Below the pieces are notes generated by a model. That model was not told the origin of the DNA. It worked only from the letters and a program-made list of their open reading frames with translations, and did no database searches. DNA of 64,000 bases from Phallus indusiatus (Eukaryota > Basidiomycota > Agaricomycetes > Phallales > Phallaceae). Positions 23,365 to 33,366 of the stretch are shown one piece after another. Location of the stretch: positions 18,902-82,901 of the forward strand of contig JAQFWX010000147.1 of assembly GCA_027605045.1 (NCBI GenBank), in the 5' to 3' direction. Position 1 is the first letter of the stretch. Every line of letters starts with the position of its first letter. Position numbers and translations under genes: made by a program.

Positions 23365-25968
23365 TTACAAACTAAACCATAGTTTATCATCTTCCTCAAT
23401 GTTTTTCAGGCAAACGTGAACCAAGTCATCATAGTCATCAACCGCGTTGGAAGCCTGAGAGGCGGTGGCAGTGGCTGTTGTATGCCCACGAAGGGCACTG
23501 GAGCGTTGTTTCTTGGCTACGGTTCCGGAATTGACTGATATAGAATTTGACCGAGTCCGTTTGTTGGTTTTTCCAGACGCATTGGAATTTGTGGATTCAA
23601 TCGTTTCTGATATTGATACCGATCCACTAGGCGTTGAAGTTTGGGGTGTTCCATGACTGGATTTCAAGGTGTCGCGATTTGTCCGGAATGGATCAGGAAC
23701 CGAAGGTCGGGGCCCTTGAATGGGAATTGGGGTATTCTCATCTGTCATCCGTATAATCTCTTTGAGCAGAAGACGTTTAAACGCTTCGTGCGAATGCCAA
23801 TAGGGCATCTCTGGAAACCTCGACCAACACATACGGATATAGTCTCCCATGTCAGACAACATTCTGGCCAGACAGTGAAAAGCAGGATGTAGTTCTGTTT
23901 CCCACCTGTCGCTATCATGACCTACGAGATCGACGACTGTAGCAGGCTGGTGACGTGGATTCATACGAGAATGCATGATCTGCAATACGGTTATTTGTCC
24001 GACGCTGTTTGCCCCGGCATATGGCTCACTTCCCAAGGGCCATGCTTTTGCAATGAACCATACAATAATCCAATACATTGATTCCATATCATGATGCGGT
24101 CGGTGAGGAGGAACAAGGTTACCAGTGGCGAATGGGTCAACTTCTTTGACTTGTCCAGAAAGAACAGACGATAAATGTTCATCAAATTCATCATACCGTT
24201 TCCGCCCATATAGTTGGGAATACTTCTCGAGTACTTCCTCTCCCAAGGATAGTCTCTGAAGAGTGATAGGCGGCTGAGGTTTGCTAATACGTAGGAGGTT
24301 ATAGCCATATTTCTGGTAGGCGAGCTCACACGCCATGAACATTGGTGTACCCTTGATATATAGAGCATAAGTTTTAATTTCAAAAGAAGATTCAAGTGCC
24401 CTACCGTTCTTTGGGTCTCTTCCGTGGGATTTTTGCTATCCTCTATGAGCGCTGCGTTGTCAAAGTCAGTTAGCAAGCACAAGGGATCTGATTTCGGGTT
24501 TCCCCTGTGCAAGATCGTTTAGTGAATCATGAAAAAAATATGATCGAGTAAAAGAAGAGCACGTACAGAACCTTCCCAATATTTGGGTGATCTAAGGTGT
24601 TGTCTTTTCCAAAAAAATGCTGAGGTTTACATAGGACGTTATACCAACTAATATCTCGGTGCAAAACACCCCGCTTCGCTACCTCTTCGTGTGCTGAAAT
24701 GGGTTAAGTGAGAACGGTAAAATAAGCAAGTGATGTATCTATATACCTTCTATAGCATCGTAAACGACTTTGAGAAAGTCCAGAACGCTTTTGCAGGCAC
24801 TTAGTCTAAGACCGATACTTCCCATCACAAGTCGATGTTTCGTTCGATTTCCAGCGGTTAAATGATTGAAAACATTATCGGAAATAGGTCGGACCACCCC
24901 AGGAATAAAACCATCCCCGTGTATGAGGCGTAAGAGGTTTCCTTCTATGTACCGCCTTGAGTTATCTCTCCACATATCCTTTACTACTCGGATGGCTGAT
25001 GTGGCGTTTTCGTTGTCCCCCGTGTCATTGTTCGCAGTGCCAACTCCTATCCAGGTTCTTCTTCCGGATCCTCTCCTCTCGAAGACCGGCTGGATTTGAT
25101 AATCCTCTTTTTTGAACGAGATCTGCCATATAGCAGAGTTATACGTGTCCTTCCATGTGATGTCATGAAGCCGAATAGACGTGTCCCGACCAAGGTCTTG
25201 AATGTACGTTTGATGAAGTGAATAGACATAACGAATCAGTTTCTCCAAACCGTCATCCCAACGGAATGACACTGATGTTTTCTGCGTGCATGCGTCAACA
25301 TAATAAAATCGGTATCCGGTTTGATTGCAGGTTATGCCAAGCATGCTGACTTTATCAGGTCTGTGTTGCAGAATTGTTTGCAAGTAGTCAACGGACTGTC
25401 TCATTTTCCATTCCCTTTTCGGCTTAACTTCAACCATAGATTCTAAAATAGACCACGGACAACGAAATGAATCTTGAGGAGAGTCGTCATCCTTTGACTT
25501 CGTTTTTTGAAGGAAAGGTTCGGAAATAGCCAATGGCGGCAATACCAGAATATCTGGAGCAATATGGCGAGTTTGTTGATAATTCTTTGCGGATGGAGCT
25601 TTGGTAAAAGAACAGAAGAAGTGAAGTGACTGGCCATTGCTGTTTGCGGAGACGTGTTGGGCGATCTTGGTAAAAATGTTCACGACATCGTCGTACATAT
25701 CTACCTCCTTGCGTGCTGATGTGATAGCTCTGATAGACTGGGTAATAGAATCATCGTCCAGGTTTGGAATAGTGCCGAGAGGAACGAAGAAATTTTCTAT
25801 AAAGTGAGGGTCTACCTCAGGATCATCTACAAAAGCCCTCTCTAATGTTGTCGAGAGTCTGGGACCTGAGCGTGAATATTTCTTGAGAGGTGTAGAATTA
25901 GAAAATTGTGTGTTTGAAGACATGCCTTCGGAAGACGAAGTTACTGGAGAGCTTTCTTCACTCGTCAT
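23365..25968 (-). CDS. FunK1-type fungal protein kinase, intact copy 1
   Basis: Member of FunK1, a kinase family expanded in multicellular basidiomycetes, targets unknown. Exon 1 (25968 to about 24745) holds the Ser-rich start MTSEESSPVTSSSEGMS and the long N-terminal and N-lobe region. That includes REWKMRQSVDYLQTILQHR, GYRFYYVDACTQKTS, RRTWIGVG, IRVVKDMWRD (putative ATP-site Lys) and LRLSACKSVLDFLKVVYDAI. Short exons then give RGVLHRDISWYNVLCKP (catalytic loop HRD..N) and CLLTDFDNAALIED (metal-binding DFD in place of DFG). The last exon (24342-23365) has GTPMFMACELAYQK, HHDMESMYWIIVWFIAKAW and a Ser/Thr- and Lys-rich tail ending DDKLWFSL. About 830 residues, no stops. The 5' half is nearly identical to the copy at 34.6-37.2 kb, the 3' half much less so. 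Confidence 0.93.
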
Positions 25969-26148
25969 ATTTATATTTGGAATTGTGGACGACGTGTGTT
26001 GTAAAAGAACTGTCCACGCTTTAGAGCATGGGCAATGGAAGAACTTATAGTTTTCACGTTAGTCAAGAGGACCAACAGGACATGACTTTTGTCTGTGCCG
26101 TCCAAGAGAGAACAAGACGCGTTGGCGACGGTCGCGTCAAGCCGATGT

Positions 26149-26154
26149 CACGTG
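26149..26154. promoter_or_regulatory. CACGTG E-box before FunK1 copy 1
   Basis: Palindromic bHLH-type site about 182 bp before the start codon at 25968. It lies inside a block that is almost identical to the region before FunK1 copy 2. Confidence 0.5.
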
Positions 26155-26204
26155 AGTGTGACGCGGCGTAGCCTGTATTTACAGGCGGGCGACGCCGCGA
26201 CGGA

Positions 26205-26264
26205 TTGTGTTTGAAACATGTCTTCAGAAGATGAAGCGACTGGAGAGCTTTCTTCACTCGTCAT
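26205..26264 (-). pseudogene. FunK1 5' stump (first ~20 codons) with promoter
   Basis: The minus strand from 26264 reads MTSEESSPVASSSED, matching the first codons of the intact FunK1 genes, and stops matching after about 20 codons. Upstream (26265-26456) is promoter-like sequence similar to the other FunK1 5' flanks (TTGTGGACAA.., AGAATTGTCCAC, GGGTAATG), including a CACGTG box. It lies directly upstream of intact copy 1, so the kinase with its own promoter appears to have landed in, or recombined with, an older kinase start. Confidence 0.75.
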
Positions 26265-26404
26265 CTTTATCGAGCAATTGAAACTGTGGACAAAGCGAAA
26301 TTTGAAAGAATTGTCCACGTTTCAAAAGAGTGGGTAATGAAAAACACTTGTAATTTTCCACAGTGGTCGCGTCGATGGTGCCATGGTGGCGCCTGTGATT
26401 TGAT

Positions 26405-26410
26405 CACGTG
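26405..26410. promoter_or_regulatory. CACGTG E-box before the FunK1 stump
   Basis: About 141 bp upstream of the relic start codon at 26264. Same motif as in the other FunK1 promoters. Confidence 0.4.
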
Positions 26411-26456
26411 CTTCCACTTGCCTCGCTTGTACAACGTACATAGTTGCCCACAGCCC

Positions 26457-26660
26457 GCGCACATGGGGGACGGGAGCCGACGAAATTGAACATTTGCAGA
26501 ACAAGCACGCATCAACTCAATTAATTCATCCGACCGGACTGTTCACCGGTGCCAACGATACATACAGCTCATTCTAATGTCGCCTTTCGACTCTTTCGCT
26601 TAGCCTTGAGTCATATTTCTATATGGATGAGACCTCTCTGAATTATCATGATTATAATTA
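26457..26660 (+). repeat. 205-bp dispersed repeat, copy A
   Basis: Starts GCGCACATG and runs to ATTATAATTA. The same sequence recurs in the same orientation at 31326-31530 with roughly 90 percent identity by eye (shared blocks ATTGAACATTTGCAGAACAA, CAACGATACATACAGC, CTAATGTCGCCTTTCGACTC, ATATGGATGAGACCTCTCTG). It contains no open frame of note. It abuts an ICMT 3' fragment on its right. Confidence 0.85.
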
Positions 26661-26735
26661 AAGTCCATTTCGGACAGGCATGGAATGATTACACGAAACG
26701 AGTCCCTTATCGATACATTCTGTTTGTTGAACCAC
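26661..26735 (+). pseudogene. ICMT-like gene, 3' fragment
   Basis: Encodes VHFGQAWNDYTKRVPYRYI, the C-terminal block of the isoprenylcysteine methyltransferase-like proteins further right (VHFGEAWDDYVKRVPYRYI). The rest of the gene is absent; the preceding base belongs to repeat copy A. A clean truncation at a repeat border. Confidence 0.8.
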
Positions 26736-27340
26736 AACGCGTATGTCTACAGACAATTTCAAGACGCGCAACATCCTATGTAAAGGACAATATTAATGCA
26801 CCAGCTTCAGATTCACTAATTCCTGATAGGCCGTCAGTCTTCTTATCCTCATACTACATCGTCTCATGTCTATGTTTCGTAATATGAACGGTATCTTTTT
26901 ACCAACCGTGACTGGCTTTGTGTTGAGTGCATGCATCATCACTCCTAGAGTGAGGATTTCGAAATGACGGTATACAGCATTTGTACTGAGCAACAGAAAA
27001 CGAGGATAGCAAATACCGTTCGTCAATTATACCGCCTTACTACTAAATGCGCCACTGTTGTGTGCATTGAAACGCTTCCGGTAGGATCTAGCCCCGAAAA
27101 TATTTGCAATTTTCAGTTCATAGATGTCCATAGTTGCATTTAGACGAACTTTGGGAAGTCCGCCGGTTGCTAGAAGCGAGGTTTTACGCACACAAGCTGT
27201 ATTAGCGCTACAATACATCAGACTTTTATGTCGGAAATCTATCGGATTTCGGTGAAAACGGTGACCAATCCGACGTTCTCGTACCATTTCTGTATAAGTT
27301 CAAGGCTGCAATAGGTGGGAGAGGACGTTTACCTCTCTGA
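26736..27340. other. spacer before ICMT gene 1
   Basis: About 600 bp. A minus-strand frame of 86 codons (27027-27287) has no recognised domain. Otherwise promoter sequence of the ICMT gene. Confidence 0.4.
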
Positions 27341-27344
27341 CTTC

Positions 27345-27350
27345 TATATA
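27345..27350 (+). promoter_or_regulatory. TATA box of ICMT gene 1
   Basis: TATATA about 30 bp before the start codon at 27376. Confidence 0.45.
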
Positions 27351-27375
27351 CCCACAACTCTAATCGCTCTCAAAA

Positions 27376-28149
27376 ATGTCGTACAAATTGGCTCCAAAGC
27401 TAGCCCTCCTGTTCTACATGGAAGCATTGATTCTGAGGGCATGCATCGCGCCTACTAAAGAAACGTCTACGGATAAAATCGAGAAAAGCATCTTCACAAA
27501 AAATATTCATACAGTGACGAAACTGATAGTCATAGTGCGTTACTTCTGTGTCTTGTCATTTCAGTTTAGACTCATCATGCTAAACAGCCTACTCTCTTAA
27601 TTCCCAGTTGGACTTTCACTGCAGCTTCGTCATATTGATGAGGACACCTTTCATACACCTTTACACTCGAACGTTTCTGTGGATATTTGCCCTCAAGACA
27701 TAAATCATGAATTAGACCGCTTGTCACCTTTATTTTGGAGTATTTTCCTCTTGGTCGCTGGCGGAACTTATCTTCGTGTACTATGTTTTAAGACATTGGG
27801 AAAGTTCTTCACTTTTAAAGTCACCATTCGTTCAAACCACAAAATTGTTGATATCGGTCCTTACGGAATCGTACGACATCCAGCTCACATAGGCGGCTTT
27901 ATCGCGTATGCTGGTGCAGCTCTTCTGATTTTCAGCTCTCACAGTCCAGCTGTTACTTGCGGATGGACTGCATCGTCTTTACTTGTCAAGTTTTTCATGG
28001 CGTTATGGGCATTTTTCTCAATGTTATTTAACTTTAATATAGTGCGTCGCATCCCATATGAGGAGGAAAATTTACGGGTCCATTTTGGAGAAGCATGGGA
28101 TGATTATGTGAAACGGGTTCCTTATCGATACATTCCCGGGGTTTATTGA
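27376..28149 (+). CDS. isoprenylcysteine carboxyl methyltransferase-like protein 1
   Basis: ICMT/Ste14-related integral membrane methyltransferase, expected in the ER. Classical members methylate the prenylated C-terminal cysteine of CaaX proteins, including fungal lipopeptide pheromones. Exon 1 reads MSYKLAPKLALLFYMEAL; after one intron (about 27540-27607) exon 2 continues GLSLQLRHIDEDTFH and LSPLFWSIFLLVAGGTYLR. The core IGPYGIVRHPAHIGGF (the RHP motif that contacts S-adenosylmethionine) follows, then two more membrane spans and the C-terminal ENLRVHFGEAWDDYVKR. About 235 residues, typical length. The exact exon 1 donor is uncertain. One of two intact paralogues, 1.4 kb apart, plus one fragment. 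Confidence 0.87.
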
Positions 28150-29574
28150 TGAGAGGCCGATATGTACATTGTGAATATAGTACATGTTCAATTGAATAGT
28201 ATATATAACATTCCTTTCTATCAGCCGCCCATCCAGGAAGTTATCCGCCCGTTGCATAGTACAGTTCATAAATATAGCATATCTTCGGCATGAGTAATTA
28301 AAGGTATGTTATTTTTCAATGTCAATCAATTACTGTACAAAAGTCTAGACCTACCCAAAAGTTCTCTCTTCAATGGACAAACGATATGACTTCACGAAGC
28401 CAACATGATATGATTGGTGTGCGTATAAAATTGTACAATTTCTGGAACAACACTGGCATAGCGAGAATTAGCAGGCATCGAAGACGAGAAGTCCGCTTGA
28501 AATCTGCGCTTCGTGTTGCCGTTTAAAGTCTATCGGACTCCGATAGAAATCCGTACGATGTCACCTAATGCATACTCGCATGCATGATATGTCAAGTATT
28601 GAGCCGGAGAAAGAGAGTCTTCTCTAAAAACCCACCGTCACTTCTGCGTTTTGTACGACAAACGAATCGGGCTAGTCTGCAGAATTCATAGAACTTCAGA
28701 AAGACATTGATCTTCGTTGAGTTCAGCGCCGGCTCACCTGATCATTATTAACTTGAATATAATATATTTATAACCGGAATAATAGTATTTCACGTCGGTA
28801 TTTGCGTGGCTTTAATGAATTAATGATGATTAATCAGGCCAAAAGAAGCGCATTTAGACGCTTCGTTGAATCTGAATGAATGTTACAAATATGATACTGT
28901 CATCACTCCCTAAGCCCGTAAAAGGGCAATGCATGAACCCGACCTGCCATGTCTTCCTCAGTCATTTAATCAGGTTTATTGTCTATAGTAGGGTGTCAGA
29001 CATTGTACAGTACATGTAATCTAAGCGTGTTCATATACAGAGAATACTAAAACATCTGTTCCCGTGCGTGGCTTTGATGTATCATGGCTCCGGCGAGAAT
29101 CTGAAAGTACTGCAGAAGCATCGTTTATATTTACTGCATGGCGGGTTCCGGGCTGTTCCTGAGCCGATATTATTTGCTATACTAACTAATACATACGCTC
29201 TATTCAGAAGAACTTGAACATAAATGGCTTCCTTGGTGAGAGAAGTCTAACTGTTTGAAATATTCCCAAACGCATTAAAATAATACATATGATCACAGAA
29301 CATTTGAATTGAATAGATGGCGCGTCTGCGTTCATTCGCCCTATAAGTGTAGCCTTCGATACTTTCGTCGCTGGCGGTTACATTTATTGAAACATAAATA
29401 TTAAATACTAGCGCTCAGTCTAAATTGTTAGATTTAGTTTCTGGACGGCGATAATCAGTTAAGAATGTGGAGAAACACGACCAAATTGACCCGTATTTAT
29501 GTCATGTTAAAAACCGATGGTAATGATTGAGAAAGATTCCCTCACCCCTCATATCTAGTTCCCGCTTTTTCGAA
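28150..29574. other. 1.4 kb spacer between ICMT genes
   Basis: AT-rich, no open frame above 65 codons with any recognisable content. I looked for short CaaX-ended pheromone-like frames and saw none. Confidence 0.5.
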
Positions 29575-30363
29575 ATGCTGTCCATTACAGTGGCACTCAA
29601 GCTAGTCATGCTGTCGATCATGTTCGTATTGACTAAAAAAGCATTCACTCCACCGAACAAAGAAATATCTTCCGACAAAATCGAAGAAAGTACCTTCACG
29701 AACAGGTACATTCACCCATTGATAAAGTATGGGGCTATGGTAAGTCGCATTGATTGGTTAGAGATAACTCCTTCCGGAGTTCTAACAGTTGAGTGTCAAT
29801 AGCCAGTTATTCTTATTCCTAGTTTTATTCAAGCCTCCGTCATACTATTGGGAATTATACCGTGGTCATCTTCACTTTCAAGGCCTTTTGATTTTGCGGA
29901 TATATGCTCACGAGATGACAATGAACTCTACCATTTGTCGCCTTTGTTCTGGAGCATTTTCCTCCTAATCGCTGGTGGCGCTTCTCTTCGATTGTTATGT
30001 TTCAAAATACTAGGAAGACTTTTCACTTTTTCCGTCACCATTCGCTCAAACCACAAAGTCGTCGATGTTGGTCCTTACGGGATTGTACGACACCCAAGCT
30101 ACATTGGTGGTTATATCATTTATGCCGGTGTTGCTCTTTGGGCTTTCAGTTCCCAAAACCCTGCCATTACATGCGGATGGGCATCTTCGTCCTTGCTTGT
30201 GAGATTCATTTTAGCATTGTGGGTTTCCACTGGAGCTTTCATTTGCATTTGTATAATGCGACGTGTTCCCGTGGAGGAAAGAAACCTTCAAGCTCATTTC
30301 GGGAAGTCATGGGATGACTACGTGAAGCGGGTCCCATACCGATACTTCCCAGGCATTTACTAA
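29575..30363 (+). CDS. isoprenylcysteine carboxyl methyltransferase-like protein 2
   Basis: Second intact ICMT-like paralogue. Exon 1 from ATG 29575 (MLSITVALKLVMLSIMFVL) ends KYGAM with a GTAAGT donor at about 29740. Exon 2 starts PVILIPSFIQASVILLGI and holds LSPLFWSIFLLIAGGASLRL. Its VGPYGIVRHPSYIGGYI is the canonical RHPxYxG form, whereas copy 1 has RHPAHIGG. NLQAHFGKSWDDYVKRVPYR precedes the end at 30363. Four to five membrane spans. The Tyr in the core motif matches most ICMTs better than copy 1 does. Confidence 0.9.
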
Positions 30364-30832
30364 AGTACACTTGTACTAATATAAGAATTCTTACCACTCA
30401 CACTACTAATATCTGTTCTCAACGTGGCACACGCTGAGTTTTCCTCTTTTATGTTAATATACCGATAAGACTTTCACATACAATTTCCCACCTCTTCGAT
30501 TGACAAACGTCGGACTGTGTCTCCTTATGAAGACATTCTGCGGAGTATTCAAGAGTAGTATAACTCATCTGAGAAAAACCACAAAGGTATAACTTGAGCA
30601 TTTACTCTTGAGTTTCGGGTAATGTTGAGATTCATGAGTTAAAGAATTGAGTGAGCAGGGGGGATAAAGTTCTAAAGTTCACATATTCGACGCTGAAAAA
30701 AAAGGGGGGCATACATAATGTGTTTTTATATTTATGACCGAGCATGAGCCAAAAATATAGTGTAGAGAGAAAGGATTGGTTGAGACAGACAACTCGTTCA
30801 ATAGGAAGACAATTCAACCATATGTAATCTAT
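30364..30832. other. intergenic, 470 bp
   Basis: Contains a short A/G run (30697-30710). No gene or RNA recognised. Confidence 0.5.
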
Positions 30833-31110
30833 TCAATAGAAGCCTGCTTGGTGGAGGGATGGCCACTCGGTACGAACATACTTTGGACCATTGACAATGT
30901 ATTCGTCCGTCGTGCCTGAGATGGATATAAGTAATTATGTTTTATTGATCCTCTCACCTGGAGCAATGTTGATAAGAGCATACCGGTACCCAGAAAAGAA
31001 ATAAGCTAAATCACGGTTTGTTGGATGAGGGAGAATGGCATCGACAGTTTTGAAGCCAGCTTTCTTCAAGGAGGGCCCTAAAGGCCTAAAGGCCTAAGCA
31101 GCCTAAGCCG
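30833..31110 (-). pseudogene. hemopexin-repeat (PA2-type) protein fragment
   Basis: The minus strand spells GPSLKKAGFKTVDAILPHP then LAYFFSGYRYALINIAPG. A 42-bp intron (30957-30916, GTGAGA donor) follows, then TTDEYIVNGPKYVRTEWPSL and a stop at 30833. The pattern (xAYFFxGxxYxxIxxxPG then GPxxVRxxWxSL) is that of hemopexin-like repeats of the pea albumin-2 type, also found in mushrooms. Only the last repeat is present and no start codon is available upstream, so this is a truncated 3' end. The left border lies in a short repeat of GGCCTAAA units (31078-31100). Confidence 0.65.
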
Positions 31111-31325
31111 TTCTAGCCGTGGGAAAATAGGGATCGAGTTTTTCCTGAACCACCATCACCTTTCTCAACGCGTCTACCTTCGACGGCGACGGCGGCGGCG
31201 GCACTTCCTCAACATGGATTACTTATACTGAATGGGTTGACAAGTCAGTACGCGTTTTTGTAGTTTTAGCCGAACCCGAACTGACTTTTTTTGGCCTGGC
31301 GGTTCCCAACCCCCGCCCTAATCAG

Positions 31326-31530
31326 GCGCACATGAAGGGCGGGGGCCGACAAAAATTGAACATTTGCAGAACAAGCACGCATCAATTCAATTAATTCATC
31401 CGATCGGACTGTTCGCCGGTGCCAACGATACATACAGCCCATTCTAATGTCGCCTTTCGACTCTTTCGGTTACGTTGAATCATATTTCTATATGGATGAG
31501 ACCTCTCTGGATTATTATGATCATAATTAA
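31326..31530 (+). repeat. 205-bp dispersed repeat, copy B
   Basis: Direct copy of 26457-26660. Here it is followed not by the ICMT fragment but by the promoter of the I66-like gene. The two copies bracket the whole ICMT/hemopexin block. Confidence 0.85.
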
Positions 31531-31773
31531 TGGCGAGCAACATATACGTTAAGCAGTGCCAACTATTCAACACGCTGTCTTGATTTCCGTCCCTTGGCAC
31601 ATTAAGGGTAATTCACTCCTGTCTTCCACATTCAAAGGTGAGCCATAAATCATCATTCACCTGAGATTCGAAGTTTAAGTATCTGTTCAGTATGACCTCT
31701 TTCACAAAACATTGGTGCGTAGTCCAATAAGCGAGCTTCGCCTTTTACTTCCATTCTCAGCCGTTCCGAAAGG

Positions 31774-31780
31774 TATAAAA
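31774..31780 (+). promoter_or_regulatory. TATA box of the I66-like gene
   Basis: TATAAAA about 61 bp before the start codon at 31841. Confidence 0.55.
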
Positions 31781-31840
31781 CCGAGCTCCCACCTTCAGTC
31801 TCCCTCAGTGAAATTCCTATTACTAAGCATTTCCGCAGAC

Positions 31841-32418
31841 ATGTCTCTTACTCCTGGTGTTTATACCATCATCTTGAACATTACCGGAAACCCGATCGCT
31901 GCCCTTGGCACAAACGGCGTTGACTTGATCGAGTCGACTACTAGTATAAGTAGTATTTCCAAAGTTCGTCCTATTTATTCTTACTAATCTTACTCAATCC
32001 CAACCGACCATCGACTTTTAATAGTGGATTATCACACCTATTGGTGACGTGCCAACAAACGCATACACTATTCAGAATGAATCGACGAACGCTTTCGTGG
32101 TTCCAGCAATTGAGGGAAATAAACTTACTTTCGATGTCAGACCATTTGCGTGGTTTATTACTGGTGATCTGAAGAATGCAACGTATGCTTCAAACTTGGC
32201 TGCAACTTTCTTCGCGCGAACTGACGGGCTGTCTAAATTAGTATATCCGAAACCGGCCCGGCTGGAACGGTTCATTGGAGTCCCAATTACAATTCCATGG
32301 TAATTTTAATACTCTAGTTCATATCAATTCGTTTTCGCACAGCTAAATGAAATTGTAGTGGGTCAATTTGTCAGCTGACCCCAAATCTCCCACTTGGACC
32401 TTCACGAAGGTATACTGA
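31841..32418 (+). CDS. small beta-trefoil protein, I66-like protease inhibitor
   Basis: Predicted cytosolic protein of 132 residues, no signal peptide. Four exons (31841-31963, 32025-32182, 32242-32299, 32359-32418) sum to 399 nt and keep one frame. Exon 1 is MSLTPGVYTIILNITGNPIA; exon 2 has WIITPIGDVPTNAYTIQN and LTFDVRPFAWFITGD; exon 3 is ISETGPAGTVHWSPNYNSM; exon 4 is WVNLSADPKSPTWTFTKVY. The GxYTI start, the W(I/V)ITP....NAYTI centre and the WTFT end resemble MEROPS I66 serine protease inhibitors (cnispin type), which form a beta-trefoil. The homology call is from memory of the pattern, so the function is tentative; another mushroom beta-trefoil lectin-like protein is the alternative. Confidence 0.6.
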
Positions 32419-32990
32419 AGTTTATGGTGGCATCGGGGCGATTGTGAATCGGCTGACTACCGTCGGAATACTCAACTTTTCTTGAAGATTAACGTGTTTT
32501 TAACTTATTGTCGATAAATGTTTCTTGTTTTTGAGTAGTGTTTTAGGAAAGTGTACTCGTTAAGCCACTGACCGGTGTGAATCATTATGGTTCTCCCCCA
32601 TCATGTGTACTATCCTGTGTCTTTATGCGTCTAAATTCACACTAGGCTAGATTTCTTCTAGTTTACTTTATGTTCTTGTCTGTTTTGACATTGCATGAAA
32701 ACAAGGACAAAGAAGTGCCCACACATATTTAAAGGCTTTGGGGGCTTGTGCCGAACCTACGCTCCTACAAGGGAACTAGTTCTGCTGCCATAGTGCCATT
32801 TACATAGGACTTGATGTCCGGGCCCTCTCAATGTATACACCCAACTATAAACCGACTGGAGATAGTAGATGTGGTTTCGCTCGCGATTCTGACTCCTGTC
32901 ACGGTGGCCAATACAATAGACGCTCACTGGTGCGGGCGCGAAATCAACAATCGACACGCGTGTTCAAAAGCATTTGCGCAAACGGCGTCC
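32419..32990. other. intergenic before U6 gene
   Basis: 570 bp, with no supported coding frame. It includes 3' flank of the I66-like gene. Confidence 0.5.
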
Positions 32991-32998
32991 TTTTAAAG
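32991..32998 (+). promoter_or_regulatory. TATA-like element of the U6 gene
   Basis: TTTTAAAG about 15-20 bp before the probable U6 5' end, in the place expected for an upstream Pol III TATA element. Confidence 0.35.
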
Positions 32999-33010
32999 TA
33001 TTGACAAACG

Positions 33011-33038
33011 AAGTGTCCCCTTCGGGGTGACATACGTA

Positions 33039-33069
<31 letters not shown>

Positions 33070-33134
33070 GGCCCCTGCACAAGGATGACACGCTAGTACA
33101 GAGTGGACGACCTTCGGGTCGCAATATTTATTTT
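33011..33134 (+). ncRNA. U6 spliceosomal snRNA
   Basis: Catalytic RNA of the spliceosome, made by RNA polymerase III. A 5' stem-loop (TCCCC TTC GGGG, 33015-33026) is followed by AAATTGGAACGATACAGAG (ACAGAGA box 33053-33059, pairs with the 5' splice site). Next are GATTAGCATGGCCCCTGCAC (AGC catalytic triad) and AAGGATGACACGC (internal stem-loop). These blocks match the universal U6 core without change and no intron interrupts them. The 3' tail is odd: it forms a hairpin CGACC-TTCG-GGTCG (about 33108-33122). Its end is set at the first T4 run (33131-33134); the 5' end is approximate. Confidence 0.94.
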
Positions 33135-33138
33135 GTCG

Positions 33139-33146
33139 TTTTTTTT
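33139..33146 (+). terminator. Pol III T-run after U6
   Basis: Eight T residues (33139-33146) shortly after a first T4 run. Together they form a strong Pol III stop. Confidence 0.6.
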
Positions 33147-33366
33147 CGTTGGCTCCCCTCTCAAGAAAGAATATATTTATTTGTCTTTTCAATGAGGCCA
33201 AGTTAATTATTCACGGTTTAAAGATCTTGATATTTGAGTCTCTAAATAATGTAGAAATGTATATGTTAAATTTTCCAAAAAGATATCATTCAATTCACAC
33301 AATGAAACCAAACGTTATGTAAGGAAAACATATACATGAAGGCCATGAAGACCCTCAAAAAGAGAA

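Noticed and set aside
26456..32300. Lipopeptide pheromone precursor near the ICMT genes
   Set aside because: No short open frame ending in a CaaX-type tetrapeptide with a plausible precursor was found.
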